Part shown: one piece after another, positions 17,779-26,554 of the stretch
Layout of the letters: the number at the start of each line of letters is the position of its first letter
Numbering within the stretch: position 1 is the stretch's first letter
Source of the DNA: Nocardia sp. NBC_01329
GTDB lineage: Bacteria; Actinomycetota; Actinomycetes; Mycobacteriales; Mycobacteriaceae
Direction: 5' to 3'
DNA length: 64,000 nucleotides
NCBI RefSeq assembly: GCF_035956715.1
Contig: NZ_CP108381.1
Location: 62,001-126,000 of the forward strand
Made by a program: the position numbers and the translations under genes
The notes under the pieces: model-generated
What the model was told of the DNA's origin: nothing
Databases searched by the model: none
The model's input: the letters and a program-made list of their open reading frames with translations, nothing else

Positions 17779-18541
17779 ATGCGTAGCACTCCTCCCCGCC
17801 GTGGCCCGGTAGCCGATGCGGTCGCCGTGACCTCGGCTCAGCTAATCCCATAGTGCGAAGTTCACCACGCATGAGCAGATACTGCAACTTGTCAGCAAAT
17901 ACGTGATAGGTCCTCGTGTCCCACCAGATCGGCAGGGTTCGATAGCGCTCGTCGGGGTAGGGAACCGGCGGGATCGACTGGGCCTGGACGCCCCCACTGG
18001 CGCTGTGTCGTCCGGTGGTGAAGGAGGCCACCGTGGCGAAGCCGTACCGGGCGCCGAGGATGCGGGGCGCGTGGGCCATGCAGCGTGAGATCGCCGCGGC
18101 CAGATCGTCGCGCCGCGGCGCGTCCCGAGCGACCCAGGCCGCACGGGATTCCACCACGCCGCGGGGAATGCGCCGGGCCATCATCAGTCCCAGATCCGCC
18201 GCGCCCGGCCGGCCGGCCCAGGGGGTGAGGGATCCGACCTCGGAAACCCAGATGTAGGGGCCCTGGACGCGCAGACCGCCCACCACCCGGTCGTGGGAGT
18301 CGGTGGCGGCGAAGAACAGTGCCGTGGACGCCCCGTCGAGCACGCCGTCGTAATCCAGTGTGGTCTCGTTGCCGAAGTGGCGGTAAGCGTCCCGCGCTCC
18401 GGCGAGGTATCGGTGCCAGAGGCCGGGGGAGCGATTGGGGGTGGCTACGCGGATGTCGTAGCCGGAGACGTTGTCGCGAAATCTCATAGTGCGGCCACGG
18501 CACGGGTCTTCCTGGCCGACTGCGATTGTTTCGACAGTCAT
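17768..18541 (-). CDS. GNAT-fold acyltransferase-like protein (FeeM/LuxI-like), first gene of operon
   Basis: A 257-residue protein. After MTVETIAVG the sequence has a DAYRHFGNETTLDYDG segment, then ALFFAATDSHDRVVGGLRVQGPY. That is the pattern of an acyl-chain N-acyltransferase (FeeM and autoinducer-synthase relatives): an acidic DYD motif, a strand ending in AATD, and a VVGGLR strand. A later HAPRILGARYGFATV segment resembles the GNAT helix before the C-terminal strands. The start at 18541 is chosen for the upstream AGTAGGAA. It overlaps the ThiF fusion by 11 bp. From memory, M. tuberculosis has a similar-sized hypothetical, Rv1356c, beside Rv1355c. The fold call is tentative and the substrate unknown. 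Confidence 0.5.
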   Translation of the reverse strand: MTVETIAVGQEDPCRGRTMRFRDNVSGYDIRVATPNRSPGLWHRYLAGARDAYRHFGNETTLDYDGVLDGASTALFFAATDSHDRVVGGLRVQGPYIWVSEVGSLTPWAGRPGAADLGLMMARRIPRGVVESRAAWVARDAPRRDDLAAAISRCMAHAPRILGARYGFATVASFTTGRHSASGGVQAQSIPPVPYPDERYRTLPIWWDTRTYHVFADKLQYLLMRGELRTMGLAEPRSRRPHRLPGHGGEECYAYGR

Positions 18542-18658
18542 GCAGTTCCTACTCTTTCGCCGCACGGTCCATGGGTTGTGCGGGATCTGTTGTCCAGCAG
18601 CCCGTCCGACGCCCCGGCTCGTCGGCGTGCCCTGTGCAGTATCCGTCATCGGAACACA

Positions 18659-18680
18659 ATTGACCAGAACTCTGGTTAAT
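18659..18680. promoter_or_regulatory. Palindromic operator candidate upstream of acyltransferase operon
   Basis: ACCAGA (18663-18668) and TCTGGT (18671-18676) flank AC. The symmetry extends to ATT/AAT at both ends, with one mismatch pair at 18662/18677. It lies about 120 bp before the operon's first start codon. The dyad of about 20 bp suits a TetR/MarR-type dimer; no such regulator gene is adjacent. Confidence 0.5.
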
Positions 18681-18807
18681 CTTCCGAAAACCAGCCCTCG
18701 GTCGGGTTGTTATCGCAGGTCAGCCCGGATGAAGTAGGAATCTACCGTTACCACCAGACCGGTTGGTACTGAGTTAGTTACCGGTGGGCAACGAGTGGTT
18801 CGAGTAA

Positions 18808-19263
18808 TCAGGGGGTGATGGAGATGAACAGTTCCACCGATTCCGAACCGTGCCAGATCTCGATCTCCTCGCGGTAGGCGCGGGTGATCTCCGCGGACGC
18901 GGTCGCGTCGTCGACCTGGGCCCAGACGTCCTCGACGGCATCGTGATAGTCGCCGTTGGGGACGAACCGGGCGTACACGCCCCTGGGGACCCGGACCAGG
19001 ACATCACCGACCGGGGCTTCGCCCGGATCGGTGTACTCGAAGCACACCAGCGCGTTGTAGGTCCCGGTCGGCGTCCGGACGTACACGGTGTACATCGGCC
19101 GCTGGGAGTCCGCCGAGCCGGCGCCGGTGTCCAACCGCTCCCGTACCCGGTCCTTGAGGAACTCGATGAGCTCGCTGTTGCTGACTTTGAAGCTGGGGCG
19201 GACCTTCGGGAAGACGAGGCCGGCGTACACGGATTCACCGCGTACCACGATCGTGTAGGTCAT
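18808..19263 (-). CDS. GyrI-like/AraC effector-binding domain protein (second of pair)
   Basis: A 151-residue single-domain protein. A duplicated beta-alpha-beta layout is visible, with MYTVYVRTPTGTYNALVCFEY in the middle, the characteristic VRVPRGVYARFVPNGDYHDAVEDVW turn, and a final EIEIWHGSESVELFISI strand. This is the pattern of stand-alone SBM/GyrI-like domains that bind hydrophobic or cationic small molecules. It has no DNA-binding domain. Its ATG overlaps the stop of the upstream paralogue by 4 bp (ATGA). Ligand sensing or buffering in the adjacent acyltransferase locus is an inference. Confidence 0.72.
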   Translation of the reverse strand: MTYTIVVRGESVYAGLVFPKVRPSFKVSNSELIEFLKDRVRERLDTGAGSADSQRPMYTVYVRTPTGTYNALVCFEYTDPGEAPVGDVLVRVPRGVYARFVPNGDYHDAVEDVWAQVDDATASAEITRAYREEIEIWHGSESVELFISITP

Positions 19264-19703
19264 CGCGGTTCGACCGCCAGATACAGGTCGATCTTGTAGG
19301 CGTGTGGGTAGAACTCGAAATCGCCGGAGAAGGTCCGGTTGATCTGGTTGTGTTCCTCCGCGTAGGCGATCTGTGTCCACAAGCTGGTCATGATCTGTGG
19401 AAAGTTGCCCACCGAGGAGAATCTCGCATAGGTGCCACGCGGTAGGCGGGCGACCAGGTGGCCGCGCGTGACCTCGTCGAAGGTCGTGCACCGATAACCG
19501 ACGATCTGAGTGTTGTAGGTGCCCAGTTCCGTCGAGTAATCGGTATAGGCAGTGGCCAGCGGGCCGCCCAGCTCGTGGTGCAGTACCGAGGCCCAGGCGC
19601 CCTCGAGATCGCGGTCGTGCAACTCGCCGAGCGCACGCTTGGGGCTGCGTACCGGAAGTCCGGCCACCCACGTCTCGGCCCGCTCGACGAATTCAAACTG
19701 CAT
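19260..19703 (-). CDS. GyrI-like/AraC effector-binding domain protein (first of pair)
   Basis: A 147-residue paralogue of the next gene. It has the same RLPRGTYARFSSVGNFPQI turn followed by a helix and DFEFYPHAYKIDLYLAV, where the acidic/aromatic FEFYP resembles the E-x-Y ligand site of GyrI-like domains. There is no HTH. The pair is translated in one unit by ATGA overlap and lies on the same strand as the acyltransferase/ThiF/GGDEF-EAL operon 266 bp downstream. Tandem stand-alone copies are not common in my experience of the family. Confidence 0.75.
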   Translation of the reverse strand: MQFEFVERAETWVAGLPVRSPKRALGELHDRDLEGAWASVLHHELGGPLATAYTDYSTELGTYNTQIVGYRCTTFDEVTRGHLVARLPRGTYARFSSVGNFPQIMTSLWTQIAYAEEHNQINRTFSGDFEFYPHAYKIDLYLAVEPR

Positions 19704-20096
19704 GGAACGACTCTTTCGAGATGTGTCCTGGTCGGCAAGCCGACCGAATGGTCGGCTGGATCCGCCATGCTATCAACCGGCGGCCGTGCCGGCCGGTTGC
19801 CCGCGTCCACCGTCGTGGCGCTGCCGCCCGGTGGTGGAGGCGGGTCGGCATCCGACGGAATGTGCCACGATCCGGAGAGCCGAGTTCGGCATTATACTTT
19901 GGTTCTCAAAGTTGGGAATCTTTCCGGTTATTGTTTCGCAATTCATCGCGGTGGGCCCGATCAGCCACTACCAGTTCAGCTGAACTTCATTCGGCGTCGA
20001 TACCAATGCCAGCATGATCGGCAGACCAGATCGGCGGGCTGTGCCCGCACTCGTCGAGCGCGCGAAACGCGCATTCCGCTGACCGGAACGACGGCG
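19704..20096. other. Divergent intergenic region, about 390 bp
   Basis: This lies between the GyrI-like pair and the TrbL-like gene. The part around 19885-19960 is AT-richer than its surroundings and has TTATAC at 19893-19898 (possible -10) and a small inverted repeat CTTTG (19897-19901) / CAAAG (19907-19911). I see no convincing gene; in-frame extensions of the downstream gene through here lack a start-proximal RBS. Confidence 0.5.
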
Positions 20097-22304
20097 ATGA
20101 GCCTGTGGGGTGAACGCGGGACCAGCACATCGCGAACAGCAGCGGAATGGGGGCGTCGCTTCCTCTGGTGTCTCGCCGGACTTTTCGTACTGACCGTGCT
20201 GCCGGGCGCACTCGGGGCGGTGGCCGTCGCACAGGACGGCTCGACCGAGCTGACCCGGATAGACGGGGTCGCCTGGATGAACATCCAGGATTCGTTCGGC
20301 GTTTCCCTCGCCGACTACTCCTTCGCCAGCGACAAAGGAGGACTGCGCGACCCCGGCGCGACGGTGGTATGGACGATCGTGGGGCTGGAATTCGTCGGCT
20401 ACATGATCATCGTGACCACCGCGATCTGGTTCATCGGCTTCGTCCTGAGCTTCGCCTGGCTGGACTTGTTCGCCGACGCGCTGCGCGGCACCGCTGACGC
20501 GTTCGCCGGCCAGCTCGGGACTCCGGCCGTCTTGATCACCGCGGCGACCATCGGCGCGTTCTTCGTCGCCTGGTTCATCGTGCGCGGTTTCCACGCCCGC
20601 GCCGTGATCCAGACGGTCACGATGCTGGCCGTGGCGGTATCGGGTCCGTTCTTCCTGGCCGATCCGCTGGCGGCCGCGCTGGGTTCGGACGGTCTACTCG
20701 CCAAGGGGCGCGACGTAGGGTTGGCCATCGCGTCCGGGCTGGACGGGTCGATCAATCAGAACCCGGATCTCGCGGTGAGCGCACTGCAGGGCGATATGGC
20801 CGACAACTTCGCGCGACGTCCGGTGCAGGTGTGGAACTTCGGTCATGTCGTCGACAACAACTCCTCGTGCGCCGCGGCATGGTCTTCCGGTGTGACCGCC
20901 GGCGACACCGATCGCACCCAGTACGCACTGGAAACCTGCGGGGACGCCGCCGCGGCTGCGGCTGCGGCGCATCCGAGCCTGGGCCAGATCGGCACCGGTC
21001 TACTGCTGCTGGTCTCCGCGGCCGTATTGCTGCTGTTCGCGGTGGTGCTGTCCTATCGGTTGATGCGGGCCGCGCTCGACGCGATCACGCAGGGGTTCAT
21101 GGCTGTCTTCGGATTCGCCGCAGGCGGATTCGTCTTCGGGCCCACGCAGACCTTCCTGGTACGCAACCTGGTGAACTCCGGTATCGCCGCGGCCCGGATG
21201 AGTGCTTACACCGTGTTCATCGGGGTGTACCTGCTGTTTCTCGGCAACCTTTTCCAGCAGGCGCATGGGCAGGTACTCGCGGTCATCGTGATCGCGGCAG
21301 TGGTCGAAATCGTGGCGATCCTGCAGTTCGGGCGGCTGGCCGGCGGGTTGTCCCGCGGTTCGTACTGGATGAGCAACCGATTCTCGCTCGCGATCCAGGG
21401 CGCGCGCCCCGGATCCGGTGGCACCGCGCTCGGTATGGGCGGGGGTGGCGACAAGAGTTCCGGTGGTGGGTCGGGCATGAGCACGATCGCGAGTCTGGCC
21501 GCTCTGAACACGGTCAATTCCTCGCCGCTCACCGCGTGGCTCATCGGGCGAACCGTCAATCCACTGAGCCCCCTGGCATTCGCCAAGATGCGCAACGACC
21601 GGGTGAACGCGGCCACGGCGGCCAGCCGCTTGGAAGGGCACCAGTGGTCGGCGGCGGCCCGGCAGAACTGGCGATTGCTGGCGCGGCGGGAAGCCGACGA
21701 ATGGGGCGGTATCCACACCGAACTCGGACTTGCCCGCGCGATCAAGTACCTCGGCAACAACCGGGTGCCGACCCTGCACCTAGCGGCCGTGCTGCTCGAC
21801 GCCGGGGCGAGCAACGAGAGTGTGGATCAGGGGCTGCGGGCGCGATCGGTCCGCGACAATACAAAATCCCGCAACCCGTACGGTTTCGCTCCGCTACAGC
21901 AGGCTGTCGCCTCCGGCTACGGAGTGATCAACCACGCCGGGACCCCGGCACAGGCGGCCTTCGCCGCGCAGGCCGTCGCTGATGCCGACAGTCTGGCCCG
22001 GCATAGCCTGGCGCCCGCTCCCGGTGCACAGCTGAACCGCGAATTCATCGCGCGAGTAGAGCGGAACTGGGATTCCGACCGCGCGCTGCGGGCCGAGATC
22101 AGTCCCGACGAATGGAACTCGGTCGGCCGGCAGACTCGGGCCGCGATCGGCCACCGGGTGGCCACCGATCACTACGCGATCTCGCGCGCCTTCAATGACA
22201 ATCCGACGCTCGCGAATCGGGACGCTCTCCTGACCTCGGTCGGGCGGCTGGCCAACCTGGACCATATGTTGCCCGAATTCGGCTTGGATCCCTGGAACAT
22301 GTGA
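20097..22304 (+). CDS. TrbL/VirB6-like polytopic membrane protein, orphan
   Basis: A 735-residue protein. A signal-like segment (FLWCLAGLFVLTVLPGALGA) comes first, then 5-6 further membrane helices between about residues 95 and 425, with an extracytoplasmic Cys-containing loop between groups. A Gly-rich linker (GMGGGGDKSSGGGSG) leads to a cytoplasmic Ala-rich tail of about 280 residues. The layout, and the ITQGFMAVFGFAAGG helix, resemble the TrbL/VirB6 channel proteins of conjugative type IV secretion. The start at 20097 is the ATG closest to the signal segment; its RBS is weak. No VirB4, coupling protein, relaxase or integrase lies nearby, so it is either a remnant or a chromosomal protein of other function. 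Confidence 0.6.
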   Translation: MSLWGERGTSTSRTAAEWGRRFLWCLAGLFVLTVLPGALGAVAVAQDGSTELTRIDGVAWMNIQDSFGVSLADYSFASDKGGLRDPGATVVWTIVGLEFVGYMIIVTTAIWFIGFVLSFAWLDLFADALRGTADAFAGQLGTPAVLITAATIGAFFVAWFIVRGFHARAVIQTVTMLAVAVSGPFFLADPLAAALGSDGLLAKGRDVGLAIASGLDGSINQNPDLAVSALQGDMADNFARRPVQVWNFGHVVDNNSSCAAAWSSGVTAGDTDRTQYALETCGDAAAAAAAAHPSLGQIGTGLLLLVSAAVLLLFAVVLSYRLMRAALDAITQGFMAVFGFAAGGFVFGPTQTFLVRNLVNSGIAAARMSAYTVFIGVYLLFLGNLFQQAHGQVLAVIVIAAVVEIVAILQFGRLAGGLSRGSYWMSNRFSLAIQGARPGSGGTALGMGGGGDKSSGGGSGMSTIASLAALNTVNSSPLTAWLIGRTVNPLSPLAFAKMRNDRVNAATAASRLEGHQWSAAARQNWRLLARREADEWGGIHTELGLARAIKYLGNNRVPTLHLAAVLLDAGASNESVDQGLRARSVRDNTKSRNPYGFAPLQQAVASGYGVINHAGTPAQAAFAAQAVADADSLARHSLAPAPGAQLNREFIARVERNWDSDRALRAEISPDEWNSVGRQTRAAIGHRVATDHYAISRAFNDNPTLANRDALLTSVGRLANLDHMLPEFGLDPWNM

Positions 22305-22375
22305 TGGCGCGAGGACTCGAGCGCTCGCACTTCCGGGCACCGCCCCGGCCGGGGGGACAGCCGGATCGGTCCGGT

Positions 22376-23194
22376 TCAGCGCAGCGTTGTCGCCAGCCAG
22401 TGGGCGGTGAGCTCGGTGACCACCGCGCCGCTGCGATCGCTGAGATGGATCCTGTCTACGAACAGATCCGAGCCCCGGCTGTGGGCGACCTGATCCCAGG
22501 TGCGCCCGAACAGATAGTGCTGTGCGGCGGCGGCGAACGCGAGGGTGAAACCGAAGTCGTATCGCGCGCTCGGATCGGCGGGCTGCTGGACTAGTTCGGC
22601 GATCCGCTCATGTAGCGGGATGTAATCGATACCGGCGCCGGCGGCTGTTTCGGCGATGACCCGGTTGTATCCGGCCAGCCGCCGATTGGTTTCATCGTCG
22701 GGATCTTCGCCCAGTGGGGGCAGCGACATCAATGCCACATGGGCCGTGCCCACTGTGGTGATGCGCCCGACGATGGCGGTGAGGTTGTCCCGGTAGGTGT
22801 CCAGCGCGACGTCGTTGCGGACGTCGTTGGTGCCGACGAGGACGATGACCGCGTCCGGACGACAGTCCAGGACATCGGTTTCGAGCCGGTCGAGCAGGTC
22901 CGCGCTGGTGTTTCCGTTGACGCCGGCGTTGACGAAGCGGTGACCGCCGAATTCGTCCCGTTTCCGGAGCGCGCCGACCCAGTCCGCGCCGAGGATGCCC
23001 CTGGTCATGCTGGCGCCGGCCGCGACGACCACGGGCCCGCCGGAGGTTTCCGCGCCGCGGCAGGCCCGAGGCGGTGAGTCCACCGGCGACCGGAGAAAGG
23101 TGAGGTAGCCGACGGTGCCCGTGGCGCCGAGGGCGGCGGCGAGGGTGACGGCGAGAACGAGCAGCGCGCGTTTCCGGGCCGTGAACGGTCGCAT
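22376..23194 (-). CDS. SGNH/GDSL-family hydrolase, membrane-anchored or secreted
   Basis: A 272-residue protein. An N-terminal hydrophobic anchor (about residues 10-33) precedes an SGNH domain: block I GASMTRG with the nucleophile Ser62, block III GTNDV, and a final block V DRIHLSD containing the catalytic Asp and His. It probably acts outside the membrane as a lipase/esterase or polysaccharide deacetylase. It is divergent from the SDR gene by 80 bp and convergent with the TrbL-like gene. The substrate is unknown. Confidence 0.87.
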   Translation of the reverse strand: MRPFTARKRALLVLAVTLAAALGATGTVGYLTFLRSPVDSPPRACRGAETSGGPVVVAAGASMTRGILGADWVGALRKRDEFGGHRFVNAGVNGNTSADLLDRLETDVLDCRPDAVIVLVGTNDVRNDVALDTYRDNLTAIVGRITTVGTAHVALMSLPPLGEDPDDETNRRLAGYNRVIAETAAGAGIDYIPLHERIAELVQQPADPSARYDFGFTLAFAAAAQHYLFGRTWDQVAHSRGSDLFVDRIHLSDRSGAVVTELTAHWLATTLR

Positions 23195-23274
23195 ATGAGG
23201 GCCTTTCGGAGTGGGGGTGCCGGTCGGGCCGTAGGCTGCTGCCGACAGCGCAGCCGGACGATCGGGAGTTCAGT

Positions 23275-24189
23275 ATGGGGCGGATCGACCGCAGGAAATC
23301 GGTTCAGGACGCGAAAACGCTGATCACCGGCGCGGCCAGCGGTATCGGCCGGGCGACCGCACTGGCGACCGCGGCGCGCGGGGGGCGGCTCGTGCTCACC
23401 GATATCGATGCCGCCGGACTGGCCGATACGGTCGCCGAGATCGAACGGGCCGGTGGCACGGTGCTCATCGCCGAAGCGTTCGATATCACCGATTACGACT
23501 CCGTCGCCGGGTTCGCCACCCGCGTGCACGAGGAGTTCGGCGCCCTCGACGTGGTGATGAACGTCGCCGGGACCTCGGTATGGGGGACGGTCGACAGTCT
23601 GGAGATCCGGCACTGGCGGCGGATGATCGATATCAATCTGCTGGGGCCGATCAATATCATCGAGCGATTCGTCCCGCCGATGGTGCGAGCCGGTCGGGGC
23701 GGGGCGCTGGTGAACGTCTCCTCGGCCGCCGGTCTGCTGGCCCTGCCGTGGCACGCCGCCTACAGCGCCGCCAAATACGGGCTGCGCGGGTTGTCGGAGG
23801 TGCTGCGTTTCGAGCTGGCCGAGCACGGGATCTCGGTGCACGTGGTGACACCGGGCGCGGTCGCCACCCCGCTGGTGCGGTCGTTCGACCTGGTGGGTGT
23901 GGACAAGGAGCATCCACGGGTACAGAAGGTCGTCTCGCTGTTCACCCGGCACGCGGTGGCGCCGGAGAAGGTCGCCGCGGTGATCCTGAAGGGGATCGAA
24001 CGCAACCGGTTCCTGGTGTACAGCTCCTTCGATATCCGTTTCGGGTACTGGTGGAAGCGGAAATTCGCCTTCCCGTACGAACTGCTGATGCGGCAGGCCA
24101 ATCAGCAGTTCAGCACGCTGAAGCAGTCGGTGAACCGGGATCTGCCAGCGGCGAACACAACAGATTCGGGTTCTCCGCCGGCGAGTTGA
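23275..24189 (+). CDS. Short-chain dehydrogenase/reductase
   Basis: A 304-residue Rossmann oxidoreductase. The cofactor motif TGAASGIG (residues 18-25), an NVAG segment, a catalytic Ser in VNVSSAAG, and YSAAK with Tyr163 and Lys167 are all present, so it should be active. The acidic residue after strand 2 (TDIDAAG) favours NAD over NADP. The length, about 50 residues above the classical size, comes from a C-terminal region with [22 protein letters not shown] that might touch the membrane. Its last 80 bp overlap the 3' end of soxR on the other strand. Confidence 0.9.
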   Translation: MGRIDRRKSVQDAKTLITGAASGIGRATALATAARGGRLVLTDIDAAGLADTVAEIERAGGTVLIAEAFDITDYDSVAGFATRVHEEFGALDVVMNVAGTSVWGTVDSLEIRHWRRMIDINLLGPINIIERFVPPMVRAGRGGALVNVSSAAGLLALPWHAAYSAAKYGLRGLSEVLRFELAEHGISVHVVTPGAVATPLVRSFDLVGVDKEHPRVQKVVSLFTRHAVAPEKVAAVILKGIERNRFLVYSSFDIRFGYWWKRKFAFPYELLMRQANQQFSTLKQSVNRDLPAANTTDSGSPPAS

Positions 24190-24727
24190 ACGTCTCGTCG
24201 GACCCGTTGTGGTCCGGCTCCGGGCAATCGAGCGTCTCGTCGGACCTGTCGTGGTCCGGCTCCGGGCAATTGAGATGCACGTCCAGTACACGCGCTCCGG
24301 GCCCTTCGGCGCCGAGCCTGTCGTACTCGTTCACCAGTTTGCAGCTACCCAGGGACAGGCAGCCGCAGCCGATGCATCCGGTGAGGTTGTCGCGCAGCCG
24401 GACCAGCTGGGTTATCCGATCGTCCAGGTCCTCGCGCCAGTCTGTGGACAGCGTCTCCCAATCGCGCCGGGTGGGTGTGCGACCTTCCGGCAAACGGTCC
24501 AGGGCGGCTCGGATATCGCTGAGTGGGATGCCGACTCGTTGCGAGATCCGGATGAACGCCACCCGGCGTAACGTCTCACGGGTGTAGCGCCGCTGATTTC
24601 CGCTGGTCCGGCGGCTGTTGATGAGGCCTTCGCGTTCGTAGAAATGCAGCGCGGACACGGCTACTCCACTACGCTCGGAAAGCTGGCCCGGGGTCAGCTC
24701 TTTGATCTTCCAATCCGCTGTCGGCAT
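24110..24727 (-). CDS. soxR: Redox-sensitive MerR-family activator SoxR, long C-terminal tail
   Basis: A 205-residue MerR-family protein. The winged HTH ([22 protein letters not shown]) and dimerisation helix are followed by the [2Fe-2S] ligand cluster C118, C121, C123 and C129 in the order C-x2-C-x-C-x5-C, diagnostic of SoxR. An AAGGAGG ribosome site sits before the ATG at 24725-24727. Typical SoxR ends about 25 residues after the cluster. Here a further ~55 residues follow, encoded partly by a 42-bp tandem duplication and overlapping the SDR 3' end. In actinomycetes SoxR usually responds to redox-cycling compounds; a SoxR-like box lies just upstream. Confidence 0.92.
   Translation of the reverse strand: MPTADWKIKELTPGQLSERSGVAVSALHFYEREGLINSRRTSGNQRRYTRETLRRVAFIRISQRVGIPLSDIRAALDRLPEGRTPTRRDWETLSTDWREDLDDRITQLVRLRDNLTGCIGCGCLSLGSCKLVNEYDRLGAEGPGARVLDVHLNCPEPDHDRSDETLDCPEPDHNGSDETFNSPAENPNLLCSPLADPGSPTASAC
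24191..24274. repeat. 42-bp tandem duplication inside the soxR tail
   Basis: Two copies (24191-24232 and 24233-24274) differ at only a few bases and keep frame, giving a repeated 14-residue unit with CPEPDH and SDET on the soxR strand. Confidence 0.85.
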
Positions 24728-24743
24728 CGATACTCCTCCTTTA

Positions 24744-24761
24744 TCTGAACCATACTTCAGG
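24744..24761. promoter_or_regulatory. SoxR-box-like dyad
   Basis: CTGAA (24745-24749) and TTCAG (24756-24760) form an 18-bp dyad which, read on the minus strand (CCTGAAGT...TTCAGA), resembles the SoxR consensus CCTCAAGT...TTGAGG. It is 17 bp upstream of the soxR start and faces arcA on the other side. Confidence 0.6.
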
Positions 24762-24853
24762 TTGCTGGAGGCCGGGGCGGAATCGGGGCAACTCCCCCGC
24801 GAACCGATGGGCGCCGCCGTGCCCGCGCTCCGTTCGCGCACTAGTGTCGGGAC

Positions 24854-26119
24854 ATGGGACCAGACGCCGTGCCCGATCCGATATCCGCCCGGGAGGAGAA
24901 CCGGACCTACCCCGCCGCCTACGGGGTGACCAGTGAGGTCGGCGACCTGCGCGCGGTACTCCTGCACCGCCCCGGCGACGAGTTGCGCCGCCTCACCCCG
25001 CGTAACAACGATCAACTGCTGTTCGACGGAATTCCCTGGGTGGAACGCGCCCAGCAGGAACACGACCAATTCACGCAGGTACTGCGCGACCGTGGGGTCG
25101 AGGTCCTGCTGGTGGCCGATGTGCTCGCCGAAACGCTCGAGGTGAGCGGCGCCGCCCGTATCCAGGGTATCTCCGCCGCCGTACACGCCCGCCGCCTCGG
25201 GCACGCCCTTGCCGACGATCTGGCCGGCTACCTGCGCGGGGTCCCCGCACCCGAACTGGCGCGAATCCTCATGGCGGGGATGACCTTCGACGAACTACCC
25301 TTCGCCGCGGACAACACCTCGCTGGTCCGCCGGATGCACCAGGGCGGCGATTTCGTCATCGATCCGCTGCCGAACCTGCTCTTCACCCGCGACTCCTCGT
25401 TCTGGATCGGGCCCAAGGTCGCCATCACCGCGCTGGCGCTACCGGCCCGGGCCCGGGAGACCTCGCTCACCGATCTCGTCTACGCCTTCCACCCGCGGTT
25501 CCTCGGCGTCCGGCGGGCCTACGAGTCGCATACCGCGCCGATCGAAGGCGGCGATGTCCTGCTGCTGGCACCCGGTGTGGTGGCGGTCGGGGTGGGCGAG
25601 CGAACCTCCCCGGCGGGCGCGGAAGCGCTGGCGCGCAGCCTGTTCGACGACCGGCTGGCGCATACTGTGCTGGTGGTGCCGATCGCTCAGAACCGTGCCA
25701 CGATGCACCTCGACACGGTGTGCACGATGGTCGATACCGACGCCGTCGTGATGTATCCGGGTGTGCGCGAAAGTCTCACGGCATACACGATCCGCCCCGA
25801 CGAGAACTCCGACGGCTGTGTGGTCACCGGTCCCGACCCCTTCCTACCCGCCGCCGCAGCAGCCATGGGCATCGGCAAACTCCGGGTGATCGATACCGGA
25901 CTCGACGGGGTCACCGCCGAACGGGAACAGTGGGACGACGGCAACAACACCCTGGCCCTGCGCCCGGGAGTGGTCGTCGCCTACGAACGCAACGAGATGA
26001 CCAATGCCCGGCTCGAGGACTCCGGTATCGAAGTACTGCGTATCCCCGGATCGGAACTGGGCTCGGGCCGTGGCGGGCCACGCTGTCTGTCCTGCCCGCT
26101 TGCCCGGGATCCGGTATGA
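24854..26119 (+). CDS. arcA: Arginine deiminase
   Basis: A 421-residue enzyme hydrolysing arginine to citrulline and ammonia. Guanidine-modifying superfamily motifs are complete: LFTRD, IEGGDVL, the catalytic His in MHLDTV, and the nucleophile Cys411 in the C-terminal PRCLSCPL. The length is normal. It sits divergent from soxR and 29 bp before a GntR gene, upstream of pmt and rsmI, as Rv1001 does. There is no arcB, arcC or antiporter nearby, so a full energy-yielding ADI pathway is not encoded here. Confidence 0.95.
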   Translation: MGPDAVPDPISAREENRTYPAAYGVTSEVGDLRAVLLHRPGDELRRLTPRNNDQLLFDGIPWVERAQQEHDQFTQVLRDRGVEVLLVADVLAETLEVSGAARIQGISAAVHARRLGHALADDLAGYLRGVPAPELARILMAGMTFDELPFAADNTSLVRRMHQGGDFVIDPLPNLLFTRDSSFWIGPKVAITALALPARARETSLTDLVYAFHPRFLGVRRAYESHTAPIEGGDVLLLAPGVVAVGVGERTSPAGAEALARSLFDDRLAHTVLVVPIAQNRATMHLDTVCTMVDTDAVVMYPGVRESLTAYTIRPDENSDGCVVTGPDPFLPAAAAAMGIGKLRVIDTGLDGVTAEREQWDDGNNTLALRPGVVVAYERNEMTNARLEDSGIEVLRIPGSELGSGRGGPRCLSCPLARDPV

Positions 26120-26148
26120 AATCAGGCCGGATGCGGTAAGAACGAGCC

Positions 26149-26511
26149 ATGCTCGAGATCACGGTGTCCCACGATTCGGGCGTCCCGCCGTACGAACAAC
26201 TGCGGCTCGCCGTCATAGCCAGGGTCCGGGCGGGTGAACTGGCCGCGGGCACCAAGATCCCCACGGTGCGGGCCCTGGCCGCGCAACTGGGCCTGGCTCC
26301 CAATACGGTGGCCCGCGCCTACCGCGAACTGGAACAGGACGGAGTCCTGGAAACCCGCGGCCGGCTGGGCTCTTTCATCGCCTCCTCCGGCGACCCCACC
26401 GCCGATGCCGCGGGTCGGGCCGCCTCGGAGTACATCGCGGCGATCCGGCGGCTGGGCCTCGGCGCCGACGCCGCGATCCACTTCGTCGAAGTAGCGCTGA
26501 ACGCATCGTAG
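26149..26511 (+). CDS. Short GntR-family regulator, YtrA type
   Basis: A 120-residue protein with the GntR winged HTH in its first ~75 residues (PPYEQLRLAVIARVRAGEL, then LAAQLGLAPNTVARAYRELE) and only a short helical tail instead of a ligand domain. That is the YtrA subgroup, which usually controls ABC transporters. It follows arcA by 29 bp and may be cotranscribed with it. No ABC transporter of the YtrB type is adjacent. Confidence 0.87.
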   Translation: MLEITVSHDSGVPPYEQLRLAVIARVRAGELAAGTKIPTVRALAAQLGLAPNTVARAYRELEQDGVLETRGRLGSFIASSGDPTADAAGRAASEYIAAIRRLGLGADAAIHFVEVALNAS

Positions 26512-26554
26512 GGCCGGACCCCGTCGCGTCGGACGTCCGGGCGAGGTGCGCGCG

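Noticed and set aside
15871..17853. 660-codon plus-strand open frame
   Set aside because: It is antisense to the ThiF-nitroreductase gene; its long length comes from GC-rich third positions, and the protein is low-complexity Gly/Arg/His without a family motif.
18753..18767. Second operator copy around ACCAGACCGGTTGGT
   Set aside because: It resembles the 18659 dyad but needs a bulge to pair and does not share the spacing; too weak to call.
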